64,000 bases of DNA from Peptoclostridium sp965368085 (GTDB taxonomy: Bacteria > Bacillota > Clostridia > Peptostreptococcales > Peptostreptococcaceae). The number at the start of each line of letters is the position of its first letter. Position 1 is the first letter of the stretch. The stretch lies in contig CBDULP010000009.1 in the NCBI GenBank assembly GCA_965368085.1, positions 1-64,000 of the forward strand, given 5' to 3'. Shown one piece after another: positions 43,835-52,407 of this stretch. The notes beneath the pieces are model-generated. The model was not told where the DNA came from. It did not search any database and saw nothing but the letters and a program-made list of their open reading frames with translations. The translations under genes were made by a program, and so were the position numbers.

Positions 43835-44911
43835 CTAACCTGCGGCGTGCCTTCCCATTGCAATATTTGCGCCATATCTGCGAACCGCATCGGCCATAGC
43901 CAGTATGTTTTCTACAGGTGCCCCCGAAGGTATGTCACATCCGGTTCCTACTATATAGCCGTTAGGGCTGTCCGCCGCCTTTTCTATGCATGCTCTGACA
44001 GCCTCATGCACGTCTTCCACGCTTCCATTTCTTACAATGGACACCGGGTCGACATTCCCAACCAGGCAGACCTTGTCTCCAAGCGCTTTTTTCGCCTCTC
44101 CCATGTCCTCGCAATTGTCCACGCTGAATGTCGATATATTCATGGCCTTCAACTTGTGCCATATGTGATTTGTCTTCCCGCATATGTGAAGATATGGCTT
44201 TTTGCCTGTTATCTCGTATATTCCGTCGATTGTCTTTTTGAGATACGGCTCCGAAAACTCCTCAAACTGCCTCAGGCTTATTAAGTTACCGCATGAAACC
44301 GGGTCTCCTATTCCACATACTATCCCGTGCGTTTCATAGACGGCTTTTACATATTCCAAATTGCAGGCCGTCACATAATCCAGCAGTCTATGTACATTGT
44401 CCTTGTCCCTTATTATGTCACGAACCAAACTTCCCGTTCCCCTTATGGCAGATGCCGCGCTTATAGGCCCCGATATCCCGCTTCCTACGCCGACGTCTTT
44501 CCCAAGTTCTTTTTTTATCTTGCCCAGTGCATCTATGATTATCGGAAGGCGCCCATCCCTGTACGGATCTACCAGATCCATGTGATCCAAAGTCTTATAG
44601 TCCTTTATGGCTGGCTCCATAAGATATGATGCTCCATCATCCTTGTATCCCATTTTGCTGCCGACAGCTTCTCCCATTCCCCTCAAAGTCACGTTTATTC
44701 CGGCGCTTTCAGCGCCAAACGCCCTGACCTTGTACTTTTCAGCCTCAAACATTTTATCTGAATCAAAATAGTACTCTTTGACGTTTATTCCCGCATAAAC
44801 AGCCGCTGTCTCTTCAAACATTATGGCACAAGGCAGCCGGTCCACTTCCTGGCCGTTAAAATACGCCGCATTTCTTTCTAAAACAGTCATTTGATCCTTG
44901 CGAGCCTTCAT
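43835..44911 (-). CDS. Uroporphyrinogen-decarboxylase-like methyltransferase (MtaA/CmuA type)
   Basis: This 358-residue TIM-barrel protein belongs to the UroD/MtaA superfamily. The zinc-thiolate ligands of the methyltransferase branch are visible as LHICGKT (His242, Cys244) and GTGCDIPSG (Cys325), as in methylcobamide:thiol methyltransferases. It therefore likely moves a methyl group to or from a thiol; it is not a heme enzyme. The start at 44911 has AGGAGG nine bases upstream. No corrinoid protein gene is adjacent. The downstream metNIQ may import the methyl donor or acceptor. Confidence 0.82.
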   Translation of the reverse strand: MKARKDQMTVLERNAAYFNGQEVDRLPCAIMFEETAAVYAGINVKEYYFDSDKMFEAEKYKVRAFGAESAGINVTLRGMGEAVGSKMGYKDDGASYLMEPAIKDYKTLDHMDLVDPYRDGRLPIIIDALGKIKKELGKDVGVGSGISGPISAASAIRGTGSLVRDIIRDKDNVHRLLDYVTACNLEYVKAVYETHGIVCGIGDPVSCGNLISLRQFEEFSEPYLKKTIDGIYEITGKKPYLHICGKTNHIWHKLKAMNISTFSVDNCEDMGEAKKALGDKVCLVGNVDPVSIVRNGSVEDVHEAVRACIEKAADSPNGYIVGTGCDIPSGAPVENILAMADAVRRYGANIAMGRHAAG

Positions 44912-45278
44912 CAATACCGTCCTCCTACATTGGCCAACTCATAAAAAATCCCATCAGTTTATTATCCATTTACTGTTCATATGCATTTAACTATAATATG
45001 CATAGTTTAATATGGCGATATATATACATCCATGCGCCGTATTAGATTGTAGCAGAGGATGCAACTATCGGTCCAATCAATTATTTTTATTAATCATGAT
45101 TATCATATTCAATTTTTGTATGGTAATCAGCTACAAAATGTTCAGAAAATTCAATATTAACGCACAATCGTTTCAAAGTCCAATACAGGCTATTGATTAT
45201 AAAATAAAAAAGTATGGAAACTCAGCCATATTCGACCGCTTCCATCCTCGATAGTAGTTTCTCTTAATATCAAATTAT

Positions 45279-45356
45279 TTACACCTTGAACATCTGAACC
45301 ATGTTGTTGAGCTGCTGCGCCAGTTCCGCCTGATTTTTGATAACTTCCGCAGTCCC
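45279..45356 (-). pseudogene. C-terminal fragment of a methyl-accepting chemotaxis protein
   Basis: Read on the minus strand, 25 codons encode TAEVIKNQAELAQQLNNMVQ and MFKV before a stop. This is the typical end of a chemoreceptor signalling domain (coiled coil ending in a short MxxFKV tail). The upstream frame is interrupted, so only the 3' tip remains. Confidence 0.5.
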
Positions 45357-45408
45357 TTAACTTTAACATACCTAACTGCCATATCCCTGTAAATTAATTT
45401 TTTGTACG

Positions 45409-45448
45409 AAAAAAGCAGGAACTCATTTAATGAAATAAAGAGCCTGCT
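45409..45448 (-). terminator. Terminator of the dehydratase-like gene
   Basis: AGCAGG (45414-45419) pairs with CCTGCT (45443-45448), and inner CTCATTT/AAATAAAGAG extends the stem imperfectly. On the minus strand it is followed by TTTTTTC. It lies 108 bp after the stop at 45556. Confidence 0.65.
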
Positions 45449-45555
45449 CTGTTTTAAAAAGAATATTCCAATAAATCGGCATATTCATCGGTTTCACAGT
45501 CAACATCAAAGCACCATATTCAATCAACTGCATTTCAAATAGAATCGTCCACTAT

Positions 45556-46698
45556 CTACAGCATCTCTATGAACGCCCCTATCCTCGTAGAAAGCTGTCC
45601 TACATCCGACTGGGAATAGTCGGTCTCTATAGCCATGTAAGGAGTGTCCTTTCCTGACGCTACCTTTTTTATAACTGCCGTCTCAACGTTGTACGTATGG
45701 CACGACTGGAGTATGACATCGATCACACCATCCACTTTGTATTCGTCTATGTAGCTTTCTATCATCTCTTTCCTGTGCCTGTTGGGGCTCATACATGCAC
45801 ATCCCGAATTTATGTACCTTCTTGTGAGCGCGTCTATTGGATCGCCCGACTCGTCCACGAGGTCGTCCACATCCTTTGCGGAAGAGCAGTTCTCAAAGCA
45901 CACTACAACCCCTCCGTTTTCCTCTATCGTCTTTATTACCTTTTCAGTCGAGTCCCCCAGTGGAGATCCCGTAACGAGTATACGCTTTGAATCACTTGGT
46001 ATTCTGCTCCCGTTTTTTTCGTAGTCTTCCTTTATACTGGCCGTAAGCTCCCTTATATTTTGGATTTCAACCTCCTTGTCGGCTATGTAAAGCGTGCCCT
46101 GAAGAACCCTTCTCATATCAAATCCCGAAATAGGCGGCGGGCAGAGCTTTCCAAGCTCATAAAAGTCCCTTTTGGCCTTTCTCTCCAGGTTCTTTATCTT
46201 TATCATTTTCATTATGTCTTCGTCGGTTATATTGACTTCCAACTTTTCCTCTATTGCCTCTTTTAACTTTACCATCTCGTTTTTATAGAGCTTGTAGGCC
46301 TCTTCGCCCTCAGGCGTTTGAGGTATGTATACCACGTGCATAGGCTTTATACTTCCGAGTATTTCGTACATCTTCTTTTTGCCGTCACACGTGGTTTCTC
46401 CTATAAGCATGTCCGAAAAATAAAAGTACGGGCATTTCTCGGTTATGCCAAACCCGTAGCTCGACTTTATAAGAGGGCATATGTTTCTCGGAAGGTGCTT
46501 TTCAGCATCCGGTATGGTCTCCTCATGCATTCCACAAAGCCAGGTCGAAACGGCCCCTGAAGCCGCAATTATCTCCCAAGGCGCAAATCCACAGTACACC
46601 CCTATAACCTTTTTGCCCTGCTCCTTGAGAGCCTTTATCTTTAAAAATCCGTCCCTTCTCGCCTCGCTGAATTCCTGTATTCTCTCCATTATGTCCAT
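45556..46698 (-). CDS. 2-hydroxyacyl-CoA dehydratase-like / double-cubane protein
   Basis: This 380-residue protein of the HgdB/BcrC superfamily (YjiM-like) has IGVYCGFAPWEIIAASGAV, CGMHEETIPDAEKHLPRNIC, IKSSYGFGITEKCPYFYFSD and GETTCDGKKKMYE. The conserved Cys can hold iron-sulfur clusters as in the double-cubane proteins. A later block VVCFENCSSAKD and LQSCHTYN completes the family pattern. The ATP-dependent activator gene usually found next to such proteins is not in the neighbourhood. Its low-potential reductive role is inferred from the family. Confidence 0.8.
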   Translation of the reverse strand: MDIMERIQEFSEARRDGFLKIKALKEQGKKVIGVYCGFAPWEIIAASGAVSTWLCGMHEETIPDAEKHLPRNICPLIKSSYGFGITEKCPYFYFSDMLIGETTCDGKKKMYEILGSIKPMHVVYIPQTPEGEEAYKLYKNEMVKLKEAIEEKLEVNITDEDIMKMIKIKNLERKAKRDFYELGKLCPPPISGFDMRRVLQGTLYIADKEVEIQNIRELTASIKEDYEKNGSRIPSDSKRILVTGSPLGDSTEKVIKTIEENGGVVVCFENCSSAKDVDDLVDESGDPIDALTRRYINSGCACMSPNRHRKEMIESYIDEYKVDGVIDVILQSCHTYNVETAVIKKVASGKDTPYMAIETDYSQSDVGQLSTRIGAFIEML

Positions 46699-46796
46699 CG
46701 GCTCATCTCCCTTATCACATGTATTTACATTACAGTCTCATAATGCATTATAAGTAAGATTTTAGATGTATGCGGCCGTATAGTCTAATTGAAAAA

Positions 46797-46818
46797 GGTG
46801 ATGCATAAAAGCATCACC
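46797..46818 (-). terminator. Terminator of the MATE/methyltransferase/radical SAM operon
   Basis: GGTGATGC (46797-46804) and GCATCACC (46811-46818) form an 8-bp stem with loop ATAAAA, followed on the minus strand by TTTTTC. It lies 85 bp after the radical SAM stop. Confidence 0.78.
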
Positions 46819-46902
46819 ATAGTGTTATTCAATACCCGCCGAATGCATTCAGCTCCAAAGCGCAATATATCAGGAAAATCCATACATTCGCCTGCCTGCA
46901 TT

Positions 46903-48177
46903 TCACTGCATGTCCCGGTAGTATTTGGGGAATATTTTAGACTGGCTTGTCCTTATTAGGCTTATGGAGCCATCCCTTGAAACAGGAAGCTCTCCTTTGG
47001 ATGCCTCGTATATCTTGGAATTCAGTGCCCTGGCAAGGCAGTTTATCCTTGGGATTTTGCATTCGTCGTTCATTCTTGCCCAAAGCTCCCCTATTTCCCT
47101 ATCCCTTACATTTCCAAAGCTAAGGGGCACGAAGTCGCACGGATATACATCTCCCGAAGAGCTTATGTAGGAATGCTGGGTTCCTGCCCCGCATCCGAAT
47201 TTTTCCTCGCTTTCAGTATATGCAAACGATGTTATCTTCGGAAGGCCCGCCCTCTTGTTGGCCCAGTGCTGTATTTCAACAAGTTTCCTTCTGGTGCTGT
47301 TGTCGTAAAATATCCTCTTGGCCTCTTTTGCCCCTATCAGCTTTCCGCTTGGCATGGGCTCCAAAAGCTTGACCTCTTGTGCCCCGCACTCTCCCGCAAG
47401 CTCAAACAGCTTTAAAAGGCTCTCCCTTTCCACACTTTCCCTAAGCACCACGGTCTGAACCATTGTATAAAGCCCTGCTGATGAAGCATTTCTTATTGCC
47501 TCGATTGCAAAGTCAAATGCCTTCTCACTGTTCCTGTTTTTATTATGGACAGTCCGCTCGTGCGAATCCAGGCTTATTCCTATCCCAAAGAGTCCACTTT
47601 TTTTAAGTTTTTCTGCCCTTTCCAGAGTCAGGTTGAATCCGCTGGTAAACAGTATCGATACGCTTCTATCATCCACAGAAGCTACAATGTCATATATGTC
47701 TTCCCTGGTCATGGGCTCCCCGCCTGTGAACCCTATTACCGATGTGTTCATATCCTGAAGGCCCTTTATTACGGTTTTCCATTCGTCCGTAGAAAGCTCG
47801 TGCCCGCGGGGCTTGTTTTTCTCGCTGCAGTAAACGCAGTTATTCGGACATTTGCTTGTAAGGCTCATATACATCGATATGGGCGCGCTTCTGAAGGCAT
47901 ACGCCTGCTGGGTAAATACGTCCCGGTTTCTTTTTACAGCCATTATATTGGTTTCAAATGCCCTTGACGGAAAAGGCGGAAGGAATGTGCTTATGACATA
48001 ACGGCCCTGATGCTTCACTATCTTCTCGCCTCTTACTATGTTGAGCATCATTTTAATGTACTTGTATAAGCTGAACTTTCTGTCCTCTTTCAATGTCCGG
48101 TATATGTCCACCATCGCCCTTATTACATTTTTGTCCCTGGACATTTTCAGTATCATATTGATATTTTCCCAGTTCAA
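46903..48177 (-). CDS. Radical SAM/SPASM protein
   Basis: This 424-residue enzyme has the radical SAM site SLTSKCPNNCVYCSEKNKPR (Cys110, Cys114, Cys117) and VIGFTGGEPMTRED. A C-terminal SPASM-like region holds further Cys (EEKFGCGAGTQHSYISSSGD, VYPCDFVPLSFGNV, KIPRINCLAR) for auxiliary clusters. About 100 residues precede the core. TTG at 48177 has AGGGGG eight bases upstream and is preferred to GTG at 48186, which overlaps that RBS. It is the last gene of a four-gene operon with two methyltransferases and a MATE exporter. SPASM enzymes often modify peptides, but I find no precursor peptide gene. Confidence 0.8.
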   Translation of the reverse strand: MNWENINMILKMSRDKNVIRAMVDIYRTLKEDRKFSLYKYIKMMLNIVRGEKIVKHQGRYVISTFLPPFPSRAFETNIMAVKRNRDVFTQQAYAFRSAPISMYMSLTSKCPNNCVYCSEKNKPRGHELSTDEWKTVIKGLQDMNTSVIGFTGGEPMTREDIYDIVASVDDRSVSILFTSGFNLTLERAEKLKKSGLFGIGISLDSHERTVHNKNRNSEKAFDFAIEAIRNASSAGLYTMVQTVVLRESVERESLLKLFELAGECGAQEVKLLEPMPSGKLIGAKEAKRIFYDNSTRRKLVEIQHWANKRAGLPKITSFAYTESEEKFGCGAGTQHSYISSSGDVYPCDFVPLSFGNVRDREIGELWARMNDECKIPRINCLARALNSKIYEASKGELPVSRDGSISLIRTSQSKIFPKYYRDMQ

Positions 48178-48189
48178 TACAAGCACCCC

Positions 48190-49050
48190 CTATATCTTTT
48201 TAAACACCCCGTATGCGAATCTGTGATTTATTAGGCATGCTCCCCCGCTGCAAGTTGTCCTTTCTATCTCACTTACTATGTCAGGCCTCACTTTGTCGTA
48301 ATCTTCAAAAACCGCGCCAAGCCCCGCAAGTGCGCCTGTCATCTCAAGCCACTTTAAAAGCTCATCTGCAGAGTCAAACTCAAATATCGCCTCGTCCTCT
48401 CCGGTTTCAACAGGCTCAAATCCTGCAGACTCTGCCCAACTTGAAAGCCCTTTCTTTCCATCCGGCAGGTTGAGTCCCGTCATCATGGGCTTTTTGACAT
48501 ATCCTAGATTTTGCTCCATGACATTAACGAGCGCCTTTTCTATTCCCCTGAGAGTTCCTCTCGAATTGGATATTATGTGAAGGGTTCCACCTTTTTTAAT
48601 ACTGCCGCATATCAACCTTAAGACCTTGTTGTGGTTGAAGTAGGGAAGCGCCCATGCAAAAAATACATTGTCATACTCTATGCTGCAACTTTCCAAAAAC
48701 TCAATCCCACCCATGTTCACCGTCTTTACGTTGCCGCTGCAATTCTTTTTAAGCTGTTCAAGCATTCCGCACGATATGTCAACGCTTGTAATGCTTGCAT
48801 TTGGCATGATCTTTTCAATATTTCTGCTGACATACCCCGTACCGCATGCAAAGTCCAGCACATCTGTCTCTTCTTTGCTTTCAGGGCATATGTCCATTAT
48901 CCTGTCGGTAAACCTCCCCATCCTCTCAAGCCACATTCCATACGTGCTAGACGCCTCGTCATATCCGACCATGTAATCTTCACTTGAAACAGTCCGCCTT
49001 AGCGCAATCTTAAACAACATATCCAGGTAGAGCCTTGCCCTTTTAATCAT
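48190..49050 (-). CDS. Class I SAM methyltransferase
   Basis: This 286-residue methyltransferase has motif I VLDFACGTGYVSRNIEK and ITSVDISCGMLEQL, then VFFAWALPYFNH as the motif IV region. The N-terminal 45 residues are helical. The C-terminus (GACLINHRFAYGVFKKI) is like those of the UbiE-related group. It overlaps the preceding methyltransferase gene by 8 bp, and the stop lies 12 bp before the radical SAM start. Confidence 0.82.
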   Translation of the reverse strand: MIKRARLYLDMLFKIALRRTVSSEDYMVGYDEASSTYGMWLERMGRFTDRIMDICPESKEETDVLDFACGTGYVSRNIEKIMPNASITSVDISCGMLEQLKKNCSGNVKTVNMGGIEFLESCSIEYDNVFFAWALPYFNHNKVLRLICGSIKKGGTLHIISNSRGTLRGIEKALVNVMEQNLGYVKKPMMTGLNLPDGKKGLSSWAESAGFEPVETGEDEAIFEFDSADELLKWLEMTGALAGLGAVFEDYDKVRPDIVSEIERTTCSGGACLINHRFAYGVFKKI

Positions 49051-49618
49051 TCTTCTCCCCCGTTATTATGTAATAAAATCCCCTGCTCATGCCATTTTTC
49101 ACGTCAAATCGATTTTCGCCCAAAAGCATTTTCATGCCTTCGAACGATCTGTACTTCATCCTTCCAAACACCAAGAGTTCAAATACATAGAGCAGTCTCA
49201 CAATAATATGGCGCTTTTCAAAATCCAGCACCAGTATTTTACCTCCGGGTTTTAATATCCTTGCCGCCTCTTTAATGGCGCCTTCCTGATCCTTTATGTG
49301 GTGTATGACATCCGTAAACATTACAACGTCAAAATATCCATCAATAAACCCCGTGTTCAGGGCATCGGCCTTTACGGCCTCCACACTCTCTCCTTCTTCA
49401 ACCATCGAAAGCATTCCGCTGCTTTCATCCACCACATAAACCTTCCTGCAGTGCCTTGAAACCTCGTTCGCAATGCGGCCTGTCCCCCCGCCTATGTCCG
49501 CGATTTTCTCACTGCCCTCAAGATCAAGCGCCTGTACTATCTCGTCTGTCTTGTACAGATTTAGCATTTCCATGAATTTGTCGTATCTTTTGTAAACTCT
49601 GTCGAACTGGCTCAACAC
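49043..49618 (-). CDS. Class I SAM methyltransferase, UbiE-like
   Basis: This 191-residue methyltransferase has KIADIGGGTGRIANEVSRHC, YVVDESSGML, ADALNTGFIDGYFDVVMFTD and ILKPGGKILVLDFEKRH. It starts with GTG, AAGGGGG upstream, 21 bp after the MATE gene. It resembles small ubiquinone/lipid-type methyltransferases. The substrate is unknown. Confidence 0.82.
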   Translation of the reverse strand: MLSQFDRVYKRYDKFMEMLNLYKTDEIVQALDLEGSEKIADIGGGTGRIANEVSRHCRKVYVVDESSGMLSMVEEGESVEAVKADALNTGFIDGYFDVVMFTDVIHHIKDQEGAIKEAARILKPGGKILVLDFEKRHIIVRLLYVFELLVFGRMKYRSFEGMKMLLGENRFDVKNGMSRGFYYIITGEKND

Positions 49619-49639
49619 ACTGCCCCCTTGCTCCTGTAT

Positions 49640-50983
49640 TTATGCTGACCTTTTGAGCTTTGTATTCGACTTTCCGGCAGATTTTAGCAACTTCGAGAAA
49701 ATCCAAATGGATATTGCCAGCGCAAACATTTCACTTACAAATAGACTTATCCATATCCCGAATTCACCTAATGCCATTGGAAGCAGCGTCACAAAAATAC
49801 CTACAAGCACGATTCCCCGCGATGCCGACAGCATGAGAGCTCTTTTCACCCGCCTTGTCGCAGTGAAGTATCCCGATATTATTATGTTGAACCCGCATAC
49901 CAAAAATGAAATGCTGAATATCCTGAAAGCACCTTTTGAAAGCTCGTATATCGCTTCATTGGAACTGCTTATGAAAAGCTCCACTATCTCCCCTGCAAAT
50001 ATCTGTGACACAGCAACGAAAAATACGGACGCAACCATGACCGATTTGAAGCTCAGGCGGAGTATCTTTTTAATGCTATCACTGTCGGACTTGCCGTAAA
50101 AAAAGCTTACAAGAGGCTGCATTGCCTGGTTTATACCTATCATACTCATCACCACAAGCGAGTTTGCATACATCAGCACCCCAAACGCCGCGACTCCGTC
50201 TTCCCCTATATGCCTCAATATCGAAAAATTGAAAAAATACACCATCACGCCGGTTGAAAACTCCGTAACAGCCTCCGGAAATCCTATCGATACCATTGCC
50301 CAGATGTCTCCCATGTCAAACTTCGGCCATGTCAGTTTGAGATGAGAGCGCCCCATAATAAAGTGGGCAACGAATCCCATGCATGAAATTAGCTGAGAAA
50401 ACCCAGTGGCCCATGCTGCTCCACGTACTCCCCACCCAAATTTCATTATGAATACATAGTCCAACGCCAGATTAGTCACCGCCGCAACACTTACAAACAG
50501 TATTGCATACCTTGGAAACCCGTCCGCCTTTACAAGGACCTCCAGGTAGTATGCCATCATGAAAAACGAGCAAAACGGTATTATTATACCGATATAGTCC
50601 TTCACATATCCGATGGTCGCATTGTCTGCCCCTAAAAACAAGGCTAGCCCTTCAAGTCTTCCAATTGAAAACAATGTTATCAAAAGTCCCGCAATCAAAA
50701 GAACCGCACTGCTGGTGGCGAAAATCCCATTTGCCCTGTCCATGTCGCCTTTTCCCATGCAAATCGACACCATGGTGGATGCCCCTATCGAAAGCAGGAG
50801 CGATATTCCAAACACGGCATTTATAAACGGCATTGAAATGTTCACGGCGGCAAGCGCCGTAGGCCCCACTCCTTTTCCCACAAACATTCCGTCCACCATA
50901 GTATATATAGAAAACACCCACATAGCACTTACCGAGGGCATCAAAAATTTAAAAAACTGTCTTTTTATATCTATTTTTCCCAT
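49640..50983 (-). CDS. MATE family efflux transporter
   Basis: This 447-residue membrane protein has twelve hydrophobic segments in two halves. GVGPTALAAVNISMPFINAVFGI and GINQAMQPLVSFFYG are the two MATE repeats. It heads the operon; the -10 TATAAT lies about 25 bp upstream of the ATG. It is the likely exporter of whatever the two methyltransferases and the radical SAM enzyme make. Confidence 0.87.
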   Translation of the reverse strand: MGKIDIKRQFFKFLMPSVSAMWVFSIYTMVDGMFVGKGVGPTALAAVNISMPFINAVFGISLLLSIGASTMVSICMGKGDMDRANGIFATSSAVLLIAGLLITLFSIGRLEGLALFLGADNATIGYVKDYIGIIIPFCSFFMMAYYLEVLVKADGFPRYAILFVSVAAVTNLALDYVFIMKFGWGVRGAAWATGFSQLISCMGFVAHFIMGRSHLKLTWPKFDMGDIWAMVSIGFPEAVTEFSTGVMVYFFNFSILRHIGEDGVAAFGVLMYANSLVVMSMIGINQAMQPLVSFFYGKSDSDSIKKILRLSFKSVMVASVFFVAVSQIFAGEIVELFISSSNEAIYELSKGAFRIFSISFLVCGFNIIISGYFTATRRVKRALMLSASRGIVLVGIFVTLLPMALGEFGIWISLFVSEMFALAISIWIFSKLLKSAGKSNTKLKRSA

Positions 50984-51112
50984 AATATATCATCTCCATA
51001 ATTCTATTATAACGTTCTTGCCAAAAATTTTCCTATTTTTAATCCCTTTTTAAGGTTATGGTGTTATTATAGTCTCATACAAATATAAAATTTGAAGGGA
51101 AGAGTATATTAA

Positions 51113-51511
51113 ATGCACGATTTTAGTATTTTAGAATGGTTCTTTGGATTGATAACAGCCGGAGTGGGTCTTACATTCATGTTTGCCATGTATCTGGTAC
51201 AGGCCTTTGCTTGGTACAAACTTTCGGAAAAAGCCGGAATCTCATACAGATGGATAGCTTTCATTCCGCTTCTGCAATTCATACTGTTTTTCGGCATAAT
51301 AAGGAAGAATCCACTTTGGATATTGATTGCTGTAATTCCGCTTGTAAATGTGATAGCATTCATCTATTTCTACTATCTTTTCTACAAGGCTTTCGACACG
51401 CCGGATATTATCACCGTACTGTGCCTTATATTCCCTCCTCTTGGAGGTCTTTACATGCTGTACATGGCTTACGTAGGCGATGTGAGATATGTAGGAAACA
51501 GGTACATGTAA
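51113..51511 (+). CDS. Small four-helix membrane protein
   Basis: This 132-residue protein has four hydrophobic segments. The block GISYRWIAFIPLLQFILFFGII followed by NPLWILIAVIPLVNVIAFIYFY resembles the DUF5684-type small membrane proteins that sense or carry signals. It has GGGAAGAG upstream, is monocistronic, and a strong terminator follows. The function is not known. Confidence 0.7.
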   Translation: MHDFSILEWFFGLITAGVGLTFMFAMYLVQAFAWYKLSEKAGISYRWIAFIPLLQFILFFGIIRKNPLWILIAVIPLVNVIAFIYFYYLFYKAFDTPDIITVLCLIFPPLGGLYMLYMAYVGDVRYVGNRYM

Positions 51512-51539
51512 ACAAAATATAGCTTAATCCTCAAATGAA

Positions 51540-51579
51540 AAATCCTGCACCGTGACTAATTTCACGGTGCAGGATTTTT
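51540..51579. terminator. Strong terminator
   Basis: AAATCCTGCACCGTGA and its perfect 16-bp complement enclose CTAATT, then TTTTTC follows. It lies 28 bp after the small membrane protein gene. Confidence 0.9.
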
Positions 51580-51914
51580 CTGCTTTTAAATTCAAACAAA
51601 AAATTCTCATGCTATTATTACAAATTTCGCAATGCTCACATTAAAACTATTTTATTGACATATGATTTGTGATATATTTTAGATTAGCTGTGCTTTATAA
51701 TGCACAATTTCCACATGTACATTCCAATTGCTGCATTATAGTGGCTTTATCCGAATTAAACCTTAAAAGTCTTTGCGTCGTTTATTGGCATATCAACAAG
51801 GGTAATATATAATTCAAATTATAATATTCGTTGAATACTTCAAACATGCATAGTACAATTATGTTACCTCATAAAAACGATATGATTTTGTTAATCTGTG
51901 AAAGGAGTGTCGCT
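51580..51914. other. Leader region of the sensor gene pair
   Basis: This is AT-rich and non-coding. TTGACA at 51655-51660 and TATAAT near 51696 are present but not at promoter spacing from each other. I see nothing else supported. Confidence 0.4.
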
Positions 51915-52394
51915 TTGTTCTTTTTAGAAAAATTACTTGCATACTGCCTCGAAGGCTTCCTTATGGCGGGTGCAGGCCTTGGAATAATAGGCACAAGGCT
52001 CAAATTGAGTAAAATGCTCATCATAGCATTCATATATGCTCTTATAATACATGCGGTAAGGACATTTTACATTTCAAATGGAATACCTTTTGGAACTCAT
52101 ATTTTCATTCTATACGCCGCATATGCCTCTTTGCTGAAGTTTGTTGGCAAACAGGATATCCTAGACAGTCTGGTGGCGACTTCCATTTCAATTTTGTTGA
52201 TATTATGGGGAGAAGGCACATTTTTAATCCCTTTGATAGAAATAGTCAAGTTTGACCCGACAAGCATAGGCGTCAGATTTGGAGCAACACTGATTGCCGT
52301 AATTCTTACCGACATACCGCTTATAATTGCATTTTTGATAGGCTGTGTGTTCAAATTCACCCTCATAGACCTTGAATATTTCAAAGTTAAGTGA
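51915..52394 (+). CDS. Integral membrane protein, probable sensor partner
   Basis: This 159-residue protein has about five helices with few polar loops. TTG at 51915 is the chosen start because AAAGGAG lies six bases upstream; the open frame continues 28 codons further upstream without an RBS. The 14-bp gap to a Spo0B-type histidine kinase suggests that the two work together, this one as the membrane input unit. No family is recognised. Confidence 0.65.
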   Translation: MFFLEKLLAYCLEGFLMAGAGLGIIGTRLKLSKMLIIAFIYALIIHAVRTFYISNGIPFGTHIFILYAAYASLLKFVGKQDILDSLVATSISILLILWGEGTFLIPLIEIVKFDPTSIGVRFGATLIAVILTDIPLIIAFLIGCVFKFTLIDLEYFKVK

Positions 52395-52407
52395 TGTGGT
52401 GATTGCC

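Larger units (their letters stand above)
44912..45555. other. Non-coding region with chemoreceptor remnant and terminator
   Basis: These 640 bp hold the promoter region of the UroD-like gene, a decayed chemoreceptor end (45279-45356) and the terminator of the dehydratase-like gene. An 80-codon frame at 45012-45254 has no RBS and no recognisable motif, and I do not call it. Confidence 0.6.

Noticed and set aside
45012..45254. 80-codon open frame on the plus strand
   Set aside because: No Shine-Dalgarno, no recognisable motif, unlike codon use of neighbours, and it lies in a region with other decayed sequence.
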